The notes under the pieces are model-generated. The model was given only the letters and a program-made list of their open reading frames with translations, was not told the origin of the DNA and ran no database searches. From positions 59,160,487 through 59,224,486 of the forward strand of contig OZ021727.1 of the NCBI GenBank assembly GCA_963978545.1: DNA of 64,000 nt, read 5' to 3'. Source of the stretch: Linyphia triangularis (taxonomy: Eukaryota > Arthropoda > Arachnida > Araneae > Linyphiidae). The position numbers and the translations under genes were made by a program. Position 1 is the stretch's first letter. Each line of letters opens with the position of its first letter. This document shows positions 25,069 through 38,500 of this stretch, one piece after another.

Positions 25069-25190
25069 TTTTGACTAGGCGCTTCAAGGTCACCAACTTT
25101 CCTTTCTACGCTTGTTGGTTTCCATGACAACAGATGGAAACCAACAAGGGTAAAAAGGAAAGTCGCTGAACTTGAAGCGCCTAGTCAAAA
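25069..25190. repeat. Near-perfect 57-bp inverted repeat hairpin
   Basis: The left arm (25069-25125) starts TTTTGACTAGGCGCTTCAAG and the right arm (25134-25190) ends CTTGAAGCGCCTAGTCAAAA. The arms pair along 57 bp with only a few mismatches around an 8-nt loop. No target duplication is evident. It may be a small palindromic MITE or, since it lies in a transcribed intron, a hairpin RNA source. Transcribed from either strand it would fold the same way. Confidence 0.9.
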
Positions 25191-25530
25191 GAAACAAAGT
25201 TAGAAGGGGAATTCTGTCTAGAAGACACCCTTTTAGCATTAATTTCACTGTTCTCTTCTAAGACACACTTTTACTCTTCCCCATTGTTATCAGTCTTGAA
25301 ATTTGGTGTGGTAGTCTTTCACACATTACAAATTTGTCGCATATTTTTTTTTTTTTATAGAAATGGAATTATAACAAATACTCGAAGTTTGAACCATTAA
25401 AGAAGCTTTCACTACGGTAAATTAAACCTCACAAGCAGCTCAGGAAATCTGTGTTCTTAGCAGTGTAATGTAAAAAAAAAATGTATTGTTCCCACTTTCA
25501 TGTTCTCGGTGTCATATAAAGGTATTTTAA

Positions 25531-25790
25531 TGTTGTAGTATAATAAATATTCCGAGAGGTCCCATTCGGGTATCTTGTGTGAGAGAAGGCTATAGTATAA
25601 ACAGAGCGAGGCAGGGCCTGGACGGAGCAAGAAGTGTTGTTTCTCCCCTATCTGAGTTGGGTATGATTTTATTTTCTTTTTCTTTGTCTTGTGATTGTGT
25701 TTACTTACTAGGTTTTTATGTTAGTCAGTTTGTAAGGTGTCCTTGTGTTGTTTGCTGTAGGAATAAATTGTTTGTTTATTCGTGATACCC
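25531..25790 (+). other. Possible solo-LTR-like or other retroelement fragment
   Basis: A GC-richer unique patch opens with tgttgtagta, has a TATA-like tatagtataa, an aataaa signal near 25762 and pyrimidine-rich interior. This arrangement is LTR-like, but I found no matching second copy, target duplication or primer-binding site. The 68-codon ORF in it has no recognisable similarity. Confidence 0.25.
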
Positions 25791-26743
25791 TTTTTTAACG
25801 AGCTTAACATACCAATTAGCATTGAACGAGACCTCACAAATGTGTAACAGTATCCTGTAAGTATTAAAGATTAGGGATAAGATACATCTCAATAACTACC
25901 ATAAAACAACAGAAACGATAGATTGAGCTTTGAAATAGATTTTCAGAAACTTTTTTCTTGCGGGGAAGGGGGCATGTGTATTTTTACGGAGAAAAATTTT
26001 CATTTGAGGAACACAGACCATTTTAAGAATGCCCACTGAAAAAAAGATGACAGATGAACAATGTAGCAAGCAAAGTGATTGACTTCGAGAAAACTATGAA
26101 GTACATTCCAAAAGAACTCATGTATTTTTGGCAAGAGATCAAAAACAATCCATGAGGATCTTCAAGTGAACGTAAAATAAAGGAACAATATTCATTATTA
26201 AAAGATTTTTATTATTCATTTTTTCAATTTTACAAAAAATTGGATAATTTTAAATTTGATATCATTTGAGTTTTTAAATTAGAACTTACTAAAACGTATT
26301 AATTTTTTAGTTTATTGATATTCCTGTCTTGATAATAATTCGTTTGTGAAATTTCACAAGATTTATACTATTTGATGTTAGAAAAAGAACTTCTACAAAT
26401 TTTAAATTTAATAGCTTGCCAAACTATTTTTTTTATTGTGCATGTCAATAGATACAATTTTTACTGAAAAATACACAGGATGCACCTTATACTAATTTGG
26501 ATATTATGTATAACCACACAGTCTCCATCCTTCTGCAAAATTCAAAAATTGCTACAACTTACCCTTTAAAATCAAGATATTGAATTGCTAATTATTTGAA
26601 AAACATAATAGAGTTTCTTCCAACATGTTTGTTTTGCAGACAACATCATTTTCTTAGTAGTCATTTTCAATTACTTTATTTGTTTTAGAACACAATATTA
26701 CAATCAAATTCCCCCTACTCTACGGAAATACGGCGAATGTGTT

Positions 26744-27488
26744 TTTAGGGGAGTCGGAGTATCAGAAAGACAAAAATATCAGTTTTGAGATTAATATTGT
26801 AAATAAAACTACACACAATTTTGAATTCAACGGTGCAAAATTGTTTAATCTTGCTAAATTAGAAGTATGTTTTATATATTTTTTAAAAAAGTGTTGTGCA
26901 TCAATTTGTATAATCGTTTTCAACTTTAACTGCTCGTATCTCCAAACGCATTTTGGTGACGTAAGGAACATTTACTCAAAAGCGATGAAAGATTAATTTC
27001 TAAAATTTTTAAAAAATGTTCTTACCAATGTATTACACAATTTGAGTGTATAATTTTTTAAGATTTTGAGATTTAAGATTTTGTACGGATGTATTGCCAC
27101 CAAAAATGACAATATTTGAAATTTTTTTAGAATGTCAGACCTTTTAATTTTTTTTCCGAGGAATAAACCAAACTATTTTAAAATGCTATGCTCAAAATAT
27201 GTAATATATTGGTAAGAAAAAATGTTAAAAATTTTAGGCATTTATCTTTAATAGTTTTTGATTAACCTTTCCTTACGTCACCAAAAATGTGTTTGGAGAT
27301 ATGGGCAGATAAAGTTGAAAACGATGATAAAAATGGAAAGAACACTTTTTTAAAAAAATATATAAAAATACTTGTAATTTAGCAAGATTAAATCTTTTTG
27401 CATCATCAGATTCAAATTGTTTGTAGTTTTTTTGACAATATTAATCACAAAATTGATTTTTTACGTTCTTAAACTCCGACTCCCTTTA
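26744..27488. mobile_element. Foldback MITE with about 330-bp inverted arms
   Basis: The ends are GGGGAGTCGGAGT and, reverse-complemented, GGGAGTCGGAGT, flanked by TTTA on both sides (26744-26747, 27485-27488). Arms of about 330 bp match across their length at roughly four bases in five by eye, for example TATCTCCAAAC(G/A)CATTTT and GGTGACGTAAGGAA. The spacer is under 100 bp. No transposase is present. Short ORFs seen in either orientation are explained by the repeat. Confidence 0.87.
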
Positions 27489-30400
27489 ATGAATGCGAAA
27501 TTCAACTAAAATACAGGTTGAAATTTATCGAGAAAGTTTTAATGCATATTTCGGCCAAACAGTTTTAAATGTAGGTCTTGTCTTTGAAAAATTGTCAACA
27601 ATTTTATAAATTGATAATTTATTTTCACATGCCTACAAAGGGTATCTTTTTTTAAATTTCTAGACATTACTTTCCTCTCATATTAAAAAAGAACCATGTC
27701 AATTGATTTCTAGATATGTTGATTAATGCATATTAATGATAACTCAAACAGAATAAATTTAATTATGAACAGTCTGTAGGTATATTCAACATAATTTAAA
27801 ATAAGATTCTTTAAAAAAAATTTACATTTTAAACTTACAAGCTAAAATGTATACAAATTTAATAAAAATAAGTAAAGAAATATGTGGATCTTATATTCCC
27901 TAATTATTATATTTGATAAATGACATTTATTATAGCAAGCATCATCAAGTTATAAACAAACTTAGCCTGTAAGAAGCCAGAAATTAAAACTATAAACTTC
28001 TATAGATTAAGAGATTCCAGAGAAAACTTGTCTCTTTATACAAAACTGATAGAGATAACACATAAAAACTAAATTTAAACATACAAAAGAATATAGCATT
28101 TCAGTTTTTTCCCAATCCCAAAAAATTAATTAAATTCTGTTTTCATGGTCACTTTAAAAAAAATCAAAATGAAAAACAAACTAATTCAATTTTTTTTTCC
28201 GAACTTTTTCTTTTTTTACTTTTTTCTAACAGCATAAAAACGCGTGGGTTAATTGATTTAATTCATCAAAAAATTTTACGACCTGCATCTTTTAAGGAAT
28301 TAATTATCTGCTCCATCTTTCGCTATAAAATACGGAGAAAATCCAGCGAACGTCGTATTTTTATTCGTGAAATAGAATGTGGAAAAAAATTGGAACTTGT
28401 ATTCTTAATTAATTATGTCATTCTCTTCAAGAAGCATAGCCTGAAGGCTTCGCATCTCGTTTTAATCATTATTGGATGTATATTTAAATATATCGACATT
28501 CTTCGACCTTTTACGATGATAATTATAACATTCGTAAATAGAAAAATAATGCATAATTCATCACGCAGTTACACTGTGGGGAAGACTTTAATTAATTGTA
28601 ACAAAAGGCAATTAAATATTACAGAGTAAGGTCGTGTTACCAGGTGTGTTTTAGGATTGACTCTGAAGGAAGCGTAGATATTCATTTGTAGTTTTTTCTA
28701 TATGATATATAAATAAATAGCTTAGTATAAAGCATATTAATTTAAGTTGTCATTTATTGCTGGGAAACAGGAAAAAACACGGATTTTATATTTAGTGAAA
28801 CGTAAATGTATTTTGCATTAACAACGCCAAAATTTGCTTCGTTACATTTTCTTTATGCTCTTTAATAATGTCAGTTTCAATTCTTTCAGTAGAGCTTTTT
28901 ATTATAAATCTTTATTCAATTATCATTTTTCATTTTTCATTGAAATCAAATAACATGGGCATCATAAAATCTACAGTGATAACATATTCAAAATTCTTGG
29001 AATACATTGTTATATGAATATTTAAAATTGTTATTATGAGACAATATTGTTGTTCCGAATATTCATAACATAAATTAGATTTATTAAACATCTAATGTTT
29101 TTTCAAAAGTTTATCTATCAGTACACCTGACTGCAGCAAGTGAAAACTACATACGTTAAACACATCGCAATTCTCTCAAGTGGCTAGAGGTTTCTTTGAG
29201 AAAGATTTACCCTCACTCACAAATCTCTTAAAGCTACATGGTTAAAGGAAGACTGCTAAGTGCGCAAGTTGCGAATATTTTATGAAAGATAAGGATAAGT
29301 TCTTCCTGAAATTCGGGCTCTGTCGCAAGAGGTTCAAGTACCTTAAACATTCAAGGCATCGCGGGACATTTAAGAAAATTACAAATACATCAAATTCCGC
29401 ATGTATTATTTGCTAGCTTATCTCAGAGTTTCAGGCTGCTATGTATTTGAGAACTAAAATTCATTCACTGAACCCTTTAAAAAAGGAATTTGAAATTCCT
29501 AAGAAATGTTTTTGGATTCAAATAAGTTTGGCTAAACTTAATAAATGAATTATTTAAAAGAATGCATTTTATGGATTATTTAAAAGAATGTATTTTATCG
29601 AAGTGATTCGATATTTATTTTTTTAAATGCTTAAGAATTCTATTAATGTCCTCTATTGAAAATATAGTTTTAAGTGTAATTTTTAAAAAAAATAATAAAA
29701 GAAAAAACTGTGAATGATTTTACAGTTTATTGTAAATGATTGGCATTATGAAATGTAACTATTTTAAAGCAAAATAGTGCATATTTTAGATTGAATAATG
29801 TCTATTAAATATGCGTACTGTACCATCAGTAGAAAAAATAAACTTACAATTAATTATAGTAAATATTAAAATTATGTGAAGTTTAGGAGAAAGTAAAATG
29901 AACCAAATGAAATATTAATTTTTCAATTAAGAAAAATAACTGTGATTTGAAAAAATTTCACATCACTCTCCTATACGATGTTAAACGTATGGTTAACTAA
30001 ATGGTATCAAAACTACATCAAAGGTTCACTCTATGATTATAAAATGGTATCAAATGTTCACAAGATGTTTCATTCTATCTCTTAAGCATTTGAGAAAAAA
30101 AATATATATTATTTTTATCACATATATGTAATTATTTTGTAAAGTGCCACCAAATAGTTTCTATCAATGTTCACTTCATTCTCAATCTATTTTTACACCA
30201 CAGTCATTCCGTATTTAAAAGTTATTCTACATTTTTAAGATCTCATTAATTTCTTCTGCCTTCATTAAAATACGCTGACCTGTCTTAGTTCCCAGACACA
30301 TGTTTTCTTAAAATAGGGATGAAACTTTAAATTTTCTTTATTTAATGACAAAGACACGTGGCATCAATATTTCCTTTTACCCCAATAATACTTTTTCTAG

Positions 30401-30759
30401 GACACTCTATCTCTGACTTCCATGTAATTCAAACGCGTGGTTCTATGTTCTCCAAAATAAACCGCGTAAATGGCTGCCTGAACAAGGATTGACTCTAAGT
30501 TATGTCCTACGATTGCATACACCTTGTTCTGGACCTTTCTAGGCTCATTGCATGTACAATTTTTTTTAAAGTATAACTATTTTTCTCTCATGAGGTAATG
30601 TAATTTAAACCTTTAATATATATATAAAAAAATATTTTCAAACTTTAAGTTTATGATACGTATTCATAACCTATTATCAGAAAATTATTGTTAACTATGG
30701 AAAAGCTCCTAGACTGGCTTCATAAAGGATTCTTTGTAGAACTCAATGTATAAATCACC

Positions 30760-31260
30760 GCAACGCGTTTCCCTGATTCAACCCAAACAATGCGATCGAA
30801 TCATTCGCAACCCTCGGGCTACAACGTTTTACTCGCGTTTACGAACTTCATTATTTTTTACTGTCTCCGTTTACGAACCTCGTCAAAATTTCGTTTGTAA
30901 TGTTCTTTAACGACCTTCAATCCCGCTAACGACATTCCGGAGTATTGGAGGAAAGCAGAAAAACAGTTTTCCTACCATTCACGAAAGAAGAACTGTAAAG
31001 TTCTTCTCTGCAGCCCCGGGCAACGAAAGAACATCGCAAGTTTTAAGTTCTGTAACGAAGCCAATAACTGGATATTGAGTTTTTGTTCTTTCTACTCCCC
31101 CACCCCTTTTTGCGTCCCTCCACGTCTTTAAAAACTTACCTCCCCCTAACCCGCTTAAGAAGACGTTTCGCCTTAACGACCAAGCTGCTACAAATTATTG
31201 GCGGCAATAAAAAAAGCTCATTAACTAAAGCGAATAAATCATTTTTATGTGCATTTCCTT
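30760..31260. promoter_or_regulatory. CpG-rich unique intronic patch, candidate regulatory element
   Basis: This stretch has roughly twenty CpG dinucleotides in its first 300 bp, against very few in the surrounding AT-rich intron. It contains related strings TTTACGAACTTC and TTTACGAACCTC. No ORF, splice-flanked exon or transposon end was found. The regulatory reading is an inference from composition and position within a large Dscam intron; an old transposon insertion is the main alternative. Confidence 0.3.
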
Positions 31261-34200
31261 TAAATTCTTAGTAAACATTTTGCCGCAAGTGCAGTATGCT
31301 AAAATTTAGTAAAATAAATACTTTTAAACTGAGCTTTTCCGAGTTGCAAAACAAGGAATGATAAGAATGAAGAGTATTTATAAGTCATATCGAAAATTTT
31401 CCTGACACTATAAGTTAATTTTACTGCCAAAAATCATAAGAAAAATATATTCAGTCAAAGTCAAACGATTTTACATTAGTAAATTTTATTGCTTACAAAT
31501 TAATTCTAATGATGAATATAAAACCAATTTAATTATTTACTCATCGAAAATTGAGTTTTAGGCTAACGAAATTAACTTCAACTAGTGAACACAATGCCGT
31601 ATTATTGTTTACACTCTATAGAATTACTTAAACATTTCTTCGATATATTTTGGTTTTTATGATTTCAGATTAATCGAAGGAGTTAAACTCAAACAAACTG
31701 AATCACATACAATATGGAGAATAATAGTCACTACGACAAATTCATTCAGCTCATTTACTTACACTATAACTATTGATTCATTTTTTTTATCAATTAAACT
31801 TTTTAAAAACCTTATTTTGAAGATTAAGGTACTATTTTTTATCAGTACATACATGCATAACCACAGTTATTTTAAAAATACCTGTAGAAAACATACTCTC
31901 CAGTAAATTTTTTCTAACAATTAAATTTTCTTAAAAAGCTTATTATTGCAAGGTATATATATGTATTTTATTTTAAACAAATTTGGCATGACAATTTGCA
32001 TAATCTCTTTTTGACTTTAATTAGCAAAATATTCCTTTAAACTTACATGAATATTCAGTGAGAACTTATAAAATTGAATCTATCTAATGAAATATTGATG
32101 AATGCATTGAATACTAATTAGTTAACAATACGCATTTTCAATACTTAATATTTAAAAATGTATAAAATATACAATTATATTTAATGTGACTTGTCAAATA
32201 ATGGCAAGATGAATAATTTAGCAAGGAATTTAGATATGAAAAACAGTATAAAAATGTGTGTTATTGTAGGTTTCTCAAAACAAATGTTAAATGTATGAAG
32301 TACAAATTAAATGAATTTCATATTTTTTATGTTTTCAAATTTTCTATTTAAATGAATTTCATATTTTCTTATAATAGATTAATTGAAATAGGTAAATTTG
32401 CTAATACACACATTTCATTTTACAAAATCTTAAGACTTGTATCAAATGAAATATTTTTTTGAAATATATCTGTCATTGAAACATAAGAAATTGAAAATAT
32501 ACTTTATATTCAAAAAGTAGCTCTAATCATATATACCTAACAACTGCACAGTATAACTCAAAACACATAAAATTTATTACACCAGACTCCGAAATATTTA
32601 TTAATAAATCCTTTTTGAACTATGTCCTAATATTAGTTTTAAAACATAAACTTGAAATGATAGATTTAAAGCGAACCATAACAATCCCAGGGGCTTCATG
32701 TTTTTTCGAAGAAAAAAAGCTTGCTCCAAATAAAATTCTTATATAACGAATTCTTTACGACAATAACAATAAATTACTTTTGTCTCAAATGAAACAAAGC
32801 AACAAAATCTTATTCTTTGTATGACCCCACATTTTATATACATTGACGGGGTCGCATAAAACCCAATATTTATCACTGGTATAAAATAGAGTAGCACCCC
32901 ACATACTCCCACAGCTCTTCAATAGCAAATATTTTCCTTACTTTTCCTAATCCATGCCTAAAGTTTCATCTCTCTGGAAAAGATAAGACACGTGACGTTT
33001 CCATGGAAACAGATAACTCGGAAAACATCCCGATGTTCAGTAGGGAGCGAAATTGAAAATGTTTCCAATCTTTTTTTTCCCCCAGTCTTCAGTCGTATTT
33101 ATTCTCTGAAATTGCTACAAGGGGAGTCTTTTTATTATACTCCAACCCCGGAGTTTCAAAATTAGCATTGGACACTTTTGTCTTGTTTTGTTTTAAAGGA
33201 GTTTGGATACAATCAGTCGTGCGTCTAAAATGCATTACATTTCTTTTCTTTATCTTATTCTTTTCTCTTTAATTCCGTTCGCTTGGCCAAACTCTTCCTT
33301 TTCGATTGAGATGCTGTGCATTTACGTTTTATCCAACAATTAGTTTAATTAGATGTATAAGTTGTTCAACAATTTTTAAGCTCTCTAATCACTTGAGTTT
33401 AAGATGGGAAGGGGATTTAGTTCACGCTCGAGACCACGTAAACAGGTTTCTAGAGTGAACGAAGAAAAAAAAAGAGATTTTCCGAATGCTTCCCTTATAA
33501 TTGAGACTATATTTGCTTTACCTTCATGTAATGTGCGGGTTTAAGTAAATACATTTAAACCACATGCGATCTTCTAGTCTTGTGTGTAGAATAGACGGCA
33601 TTTGGCCAAATAAAGGAAATTGGAAAAATTTATTCTTTGAAGTTTTGTAGTTTTTAAATTTTAATTAAATACGTAAAAATACGAATACCTTCTCAATCAC
33701 TTATTTTGTTTATAAACGTATAATTACTGAATTTCTGATTACGAATAAACGTTTAAGAAACATTAGATTAATAACTAAATTTTTTAAAATTACACATATT
33801 TTTATCTGGATTTTTACAGTCTTATTTTTTCAAACTAAAATTTTAATTTAATACCCCAAAATCTCCTAAAATTTCTATTTGAGTTTTGAAGCTCATTATC
33901 TATGAATCTATTTAGTTACTTTACAAATTTATTTGAGTATTTATTTGTATGGCAAATATAGAGTTACTGATACAGTTCATCAAATAACAAAAGTTATAAA
34001 AAACAAGGTTTTAGTAACATAATTTTTTATTCAATGACAACACCATACATGTTCCTAAATGAATTTTATAAATTCAGTTTTACAAAATTGCTTTTTTTAC
34101 CTTCACAAGACATCCTGATTTCTCCTAAAATAGTTAATTTAGTGTCAAACCCATCAATATGCATTAGTACGAGAAAATAATTAACTTTAGCACTTCTCAA

Positions 34201-34593
34201 ATTAGTACTTCAAAATTAATGCTACATTGCCTAACATTAATTAACTACTTCAATTTCAAACTGTTTTAACTAAAAAATTGTACATTTATTTTAAACTTTA
34301 GCCTACATTTTTGTTGATAATCTGGAAATTTGCCCTTACATTTAATAATATGTTATTTCAGAAACTAATTTATAACCCTCTACACTAAATTGCTTTTCTG
34401 TGTAGTTTTTGATTTTGCAGAACATATTCAATATTAATAAACTTCTTTCCTTCTTGATTCTTGGAAAACTTCAACTATAAACTTCTATACTTATATTCTA
34501 AATACACTGGTGAAATTTTTAAATCTACTGACAGGTGAAAAACAAACTTTTGATAAATGAGAAATTGAAAATATTTACACATCCAACACTCAC

Positions 34594-34764
34594 CTTCCGC
34601 ATTTGTTGTGACTGTGAGATCCGAGCTTGGCAGACTCTGTCCTATGGCATTTCTTGCTATTACATGAATGTGATAAGTGGTGACAGGCTTCAGACCTGCA
34701 ATTGTGGCACTTGTATCGACATTGGAGACGACGACTTTCTTAGATCTTTCTTCGGGCCACTTTT
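34594..34764 (-). CDS. Dscam-like gene, FNIII-1 domain, second half
   Basis: This 171-bp exon encodes KWPEERSKKVVV, NVDTSATIAGLKPVTTYHIH and VIARNAIGQSLPSSDLTVTT. It matches the end of human DSCAM FNIII-1 ([30 protein letters not shown]). Acceptor: cttttccag; donor: GTGAGT at 34588-34593; phase 1 on both sides. The split codon with the upstream exon gives Glu, so the join reads RPDSEKWPEERSK. Downstream it joins to the 71-bp FN2 exon. Confidence 0.93.
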
Positions 34765-35040
34765 CTGGAAAAGAATGTGAAAGTTCAGGAATAAAATATT
34801 TATAAAATCGAATAAGATTGGAAAGATTTCGATATTTATTTAGAATTGTATGTTATATAAACGAATTTGTAGTATATTATTAATAGTATTGAAAAAAACA
34901 GTTAAGTGATGGATGATGAAGAGTCGACTTTTATTAAAAATTAAGCTAGAAATTCAAAATATGATAACAATAGGTACATTTTAATCTATTGTTGCATTTT
35001 AATTGGTGGTTTTATTAGACCATAATTAGTTTTAAATGTC

Positions 35041-35551
35041 TTCCTCCTCCTCTTCTTTTATCAAGGCCAATGGAAACTAAGGCAACTCTGCTTTTTCCAG
35101 TATTTTGTACCAACCCTATTTTCAGATGGGCGGAAGTGGCTAATACTGCAAAGAATATTAGCAGACACTCACTCGTTAGAAGAAGTGTGCTAGTCTACCT
35201 ATAACCACCAAAGAGTTAATTTCTACTTCTTTTTGGTAGCTACACGGTAAATGGCAGCACTACCGACCGTATGTGGAACTTCTTTATTTAGAGGTAATAC
35301 CAAGCAGAAGATTCCAGCAGAAGACTTGGCTATGCTACCCCCAGAGGTATTGATTTGTATTGGAACTTAGAGGATTTTGCAACCACGGCTGATTTAACGT
35401 GTCCAAGTCACCATTAGCGAAAACGGAGGTCTTTAGACGGTCCCAGGCCCTGAACTCATCATCATCAGGATTTTGAACAATAGTCAGGATTGAAATCACA
35501 ACCTTCCACTTACAAGAACAACGCCTCTCCGACTGGACCACGCAGCCCCTA
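35041..35551 (-). mobile_element. tRNA-headed SINE-like element
   Basis: On the minus strand the element starts AGGGGCTGCGTGGTCCAGTC. It has an A-box-like TGGTCCAGTCGG and, about 50 nt on, a degenerate B-box-like gatttcaatcctg. A body of about 430 bp follows, ending GAGGAGGAGGAAGAC. ATTTAAAA flanks both sides with small differences, suggesting a worn target duplication. The body includes the dispersed atggcagcac motif (35251-35260). Boundaries are approximate. Confidence 0.65.
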
Positions 35552-38500
35552 ATTTTAAATTTTGCATGTTTATATTTAGCAGGTTGTTATATAAAAAATA
35601 TTTATTGTTTATAGGTTTTTATATTGGAAAAAATTATATTTAGTGGGTATTTATATCGGAAAGGTTTGAATTAAAATCCTTCAATATGAATTGAATTTGT
35701 GACAAAAAAAAAATGTGTATACTAAACTAATTTCTAAATAAGTGGAAAATGGATTAACTCAAATCCATTGCTAATTATATATGATATAATGAAACTAAAT
35801 TTCGATTAGTACAGTAAAATATTTACATTTAAAAAAAAAAAAAAAACGTAATATATTTTTTGAAATGCAATAATTTAATAAAATGCAATATAGATTTATC
35901 GTAATAAACATCTAAATAAGCTTAAAATGTAAGGTATCTAATTAAATTTCAATGTAGATTTTATCATTATCGAAACCAACACAATAATTGCATATTTAAA
36001 CATTCATAAATTATGTATCACTGAGGCACGTGTTTTAAATGTTTATTTTGTTTTTATCTTTCTAATATCATGATAAACTTATTTATGACTCTGAACTCCA
36101 TAAAAATAAGTCTTTATTTATACATCAAAATATTTTCAAATTTCAGATAAACCTATGCATGTATATTATTGTATACACATTTATTTTCATACATTTATTT
36201 CAATATTTTTAAGTTACTGCATTTAATACCTAAAGGACAATTTTATAGTATTTAATTTCAAACTATTAGTAACTTGAATGACCGTAAAATACTAGATGTT
36301 AAGTATTTTTGAAATTAACCCAATACACATTTTTAAGGTTTAATTAGCTTCATGAAAATTCAGTTATCAAAATAGATTAAAACATTAATATTTAATACGT
36401 GATAAAGTAATGAACATTTAGATAACAATTCATTCACCTGGCATTTACACAAAGAATGAATAATTATCTTTCCTCTGCTAATTATTAAGAAGTGACAAAG
36501 GAAGGTAGCACAACTATCCGAAAAACACCACACCTCTCATAAACGATTCAATATGATTCATAACTTGCTAGTAATATTCATTTACATTGACAAGTACTCG
36601 CTTACTTCTCATTGATTATTTACCAGTTGAATAAAACATTTCACGTTCTTCTCCGAGTTCACTAGATGATAAACGATATACGTTTAATTTTAAGGATATT
36701 TTTTTAAGGATCCTAAGTTCGTTTCTAAGGAAATATGATATGAAGACAATTTTATAAATTAAATATGTTATATAATCTAAATAAAATACAGTCAAATATA
36801 AGCTTCTACTTTTAAGTTTGTAGCATATTTCATACATGCTTTGTGTACTATCAGTAATTAATACAAAACTACGATGTAAATTAGGTTTTGCATCAGTAAG
36901 TTATTTTTTGACATTAGTTATATTCAGACTAATAAAATCAGTTGTGGTCACAATGTCGGACTTAATAAAATTATAATCACATTGAGAGCAAAAACATCAT
37001 ATAGATAAAATATGAACAGTGAAAATGGCTCGTCACAAAACGTTGAAAATTGGCTGTGAAATAATCAAACATAAATATTTTTTAAACAAGAACACATTTA
37101 CTACAAAATCGAGTTTTTTGTTAGTCTTTGTAATCCATAAAAAATTAATTTGAGTTCTATTAATATAATAAAATTGCTTAAGTAATTTTAAGATCAACTT
37201 CTAATTATATATGTATATGTGATTATTTGTTAAGTAAATGAGAGATAATGTGTTCCATATAAACTATAATTAACAACTGAACAAATTGAATCAAATGTGA
37301 ATTTAATATAATTTTGGAATACATTTTTTTAATCTAAATTAACTTTAACATTAAAAATGAGTGTTCATATTAGTATTTATTTATTCTCACCATATAATTT
37401 TTATTAGTTTAGTACATTAACTATCATACAATTTTGAAATATTGAAAGTTTTAAGTTTTCATGCCATTTCTAGGATATAAAAGTGAATCTCAAAGATTCG
37501 ATCTCAAACTTTCCACTTAAATAAAATTTTCTAAACACCAAGCAATTTGATGAAATAATAGCATCTACGGAATAATTTATGATAATGTAAAATCTGAATT
37601 GAATTTAAAACCATTATTACATAATATAAAGACTACCTTGTATTGTTTGAATAATTTTGCTTTGATCTGAGATTTTATATCTATCGTTAGAAAAAGAGGA
37701 CACTTTCTTGTTCAACTGAACTATTTCGAATAATTTCGTCAACATTTAGCTTCCACGAATAAATCAAATTCTCTTTTCCTCATAAACAAGCTGTAAACTT
37801 TTGTCCCGTAATTACGGACATAGTTTTGCTAAACTAAAGTATGGTAGAACAAAAGTTTACCTCAAGCTGCGTGCTTCACATGGTCTTTATGTGAGTTCAT
37901 CTTTTCAGTTTATTAGCATAAATGTTGGCAGTTACTTTGGAGATAATTATCAGTTTAAAGTAATGCTTGCTTTTTTATTTTTTATTTTCTCGTTATGCAG
38001 TATACTTAATAAGGATTTCTTAACTTATATCTTAGTTGAGGAAAGTTTGATTACTAAATATTAAACTTTTGTTTATTTTTATATTACTTTATCGTAGAGT
38101 TCTTATGTAGGTACAGCTATTTTTAAATCTGGTATTTGTAGTTTCTCTCTCGTATTTACTATTATACTTAAATGCCATTAGTTTGTGATTAATTTATAAT
38201 TCCCGATTGAAAAATAAATGTGTTACTTTGCTAAGTGCAGATATACAAGAAATAAGTTTTACATGTTCAAGGCCATCTATAAATTGTTCTAATGAATATA
38301 TCTTTATGCAATTTGTTATATATAATGTCTAAAACAAATAAAAAAAAACTTATTTAAAGAAAAATATTCATTTCATTTCAATTTTGGACACAATTTTTGG
38401 AGGAAATATGGCACTTTATGTCATATATGAAATTTCAGTTTCGAACGAAGTTTCAGACCAAAAAATAAAATTTGTAGTAATATTTTGAAGGTTTATTAAA

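Larger units (their letters stand above)
22742..34593 (-). other. 11.9-kb intron between FN1 and FN2
   Basis: This is the largest intron in the window. It contains the SINE at 23718-23895, the hairpin at 25069-25190, an LTR-like patch near 25531-25790, the foldback element at 26744-27488 and GC/CpG-richer unique patches at about 29100-29400, 30760-31260 and 32700-33520. No Dscam exon was recognised in it. The remainder is AT-rich and unremarkable. Confidence 0.65.

Noticed and set aside
26739..26996. ORFs on both strands at 26739-26996
   Set aside because: Both lie in the inverted arm of the foldback element and are not conserved in the other arm.
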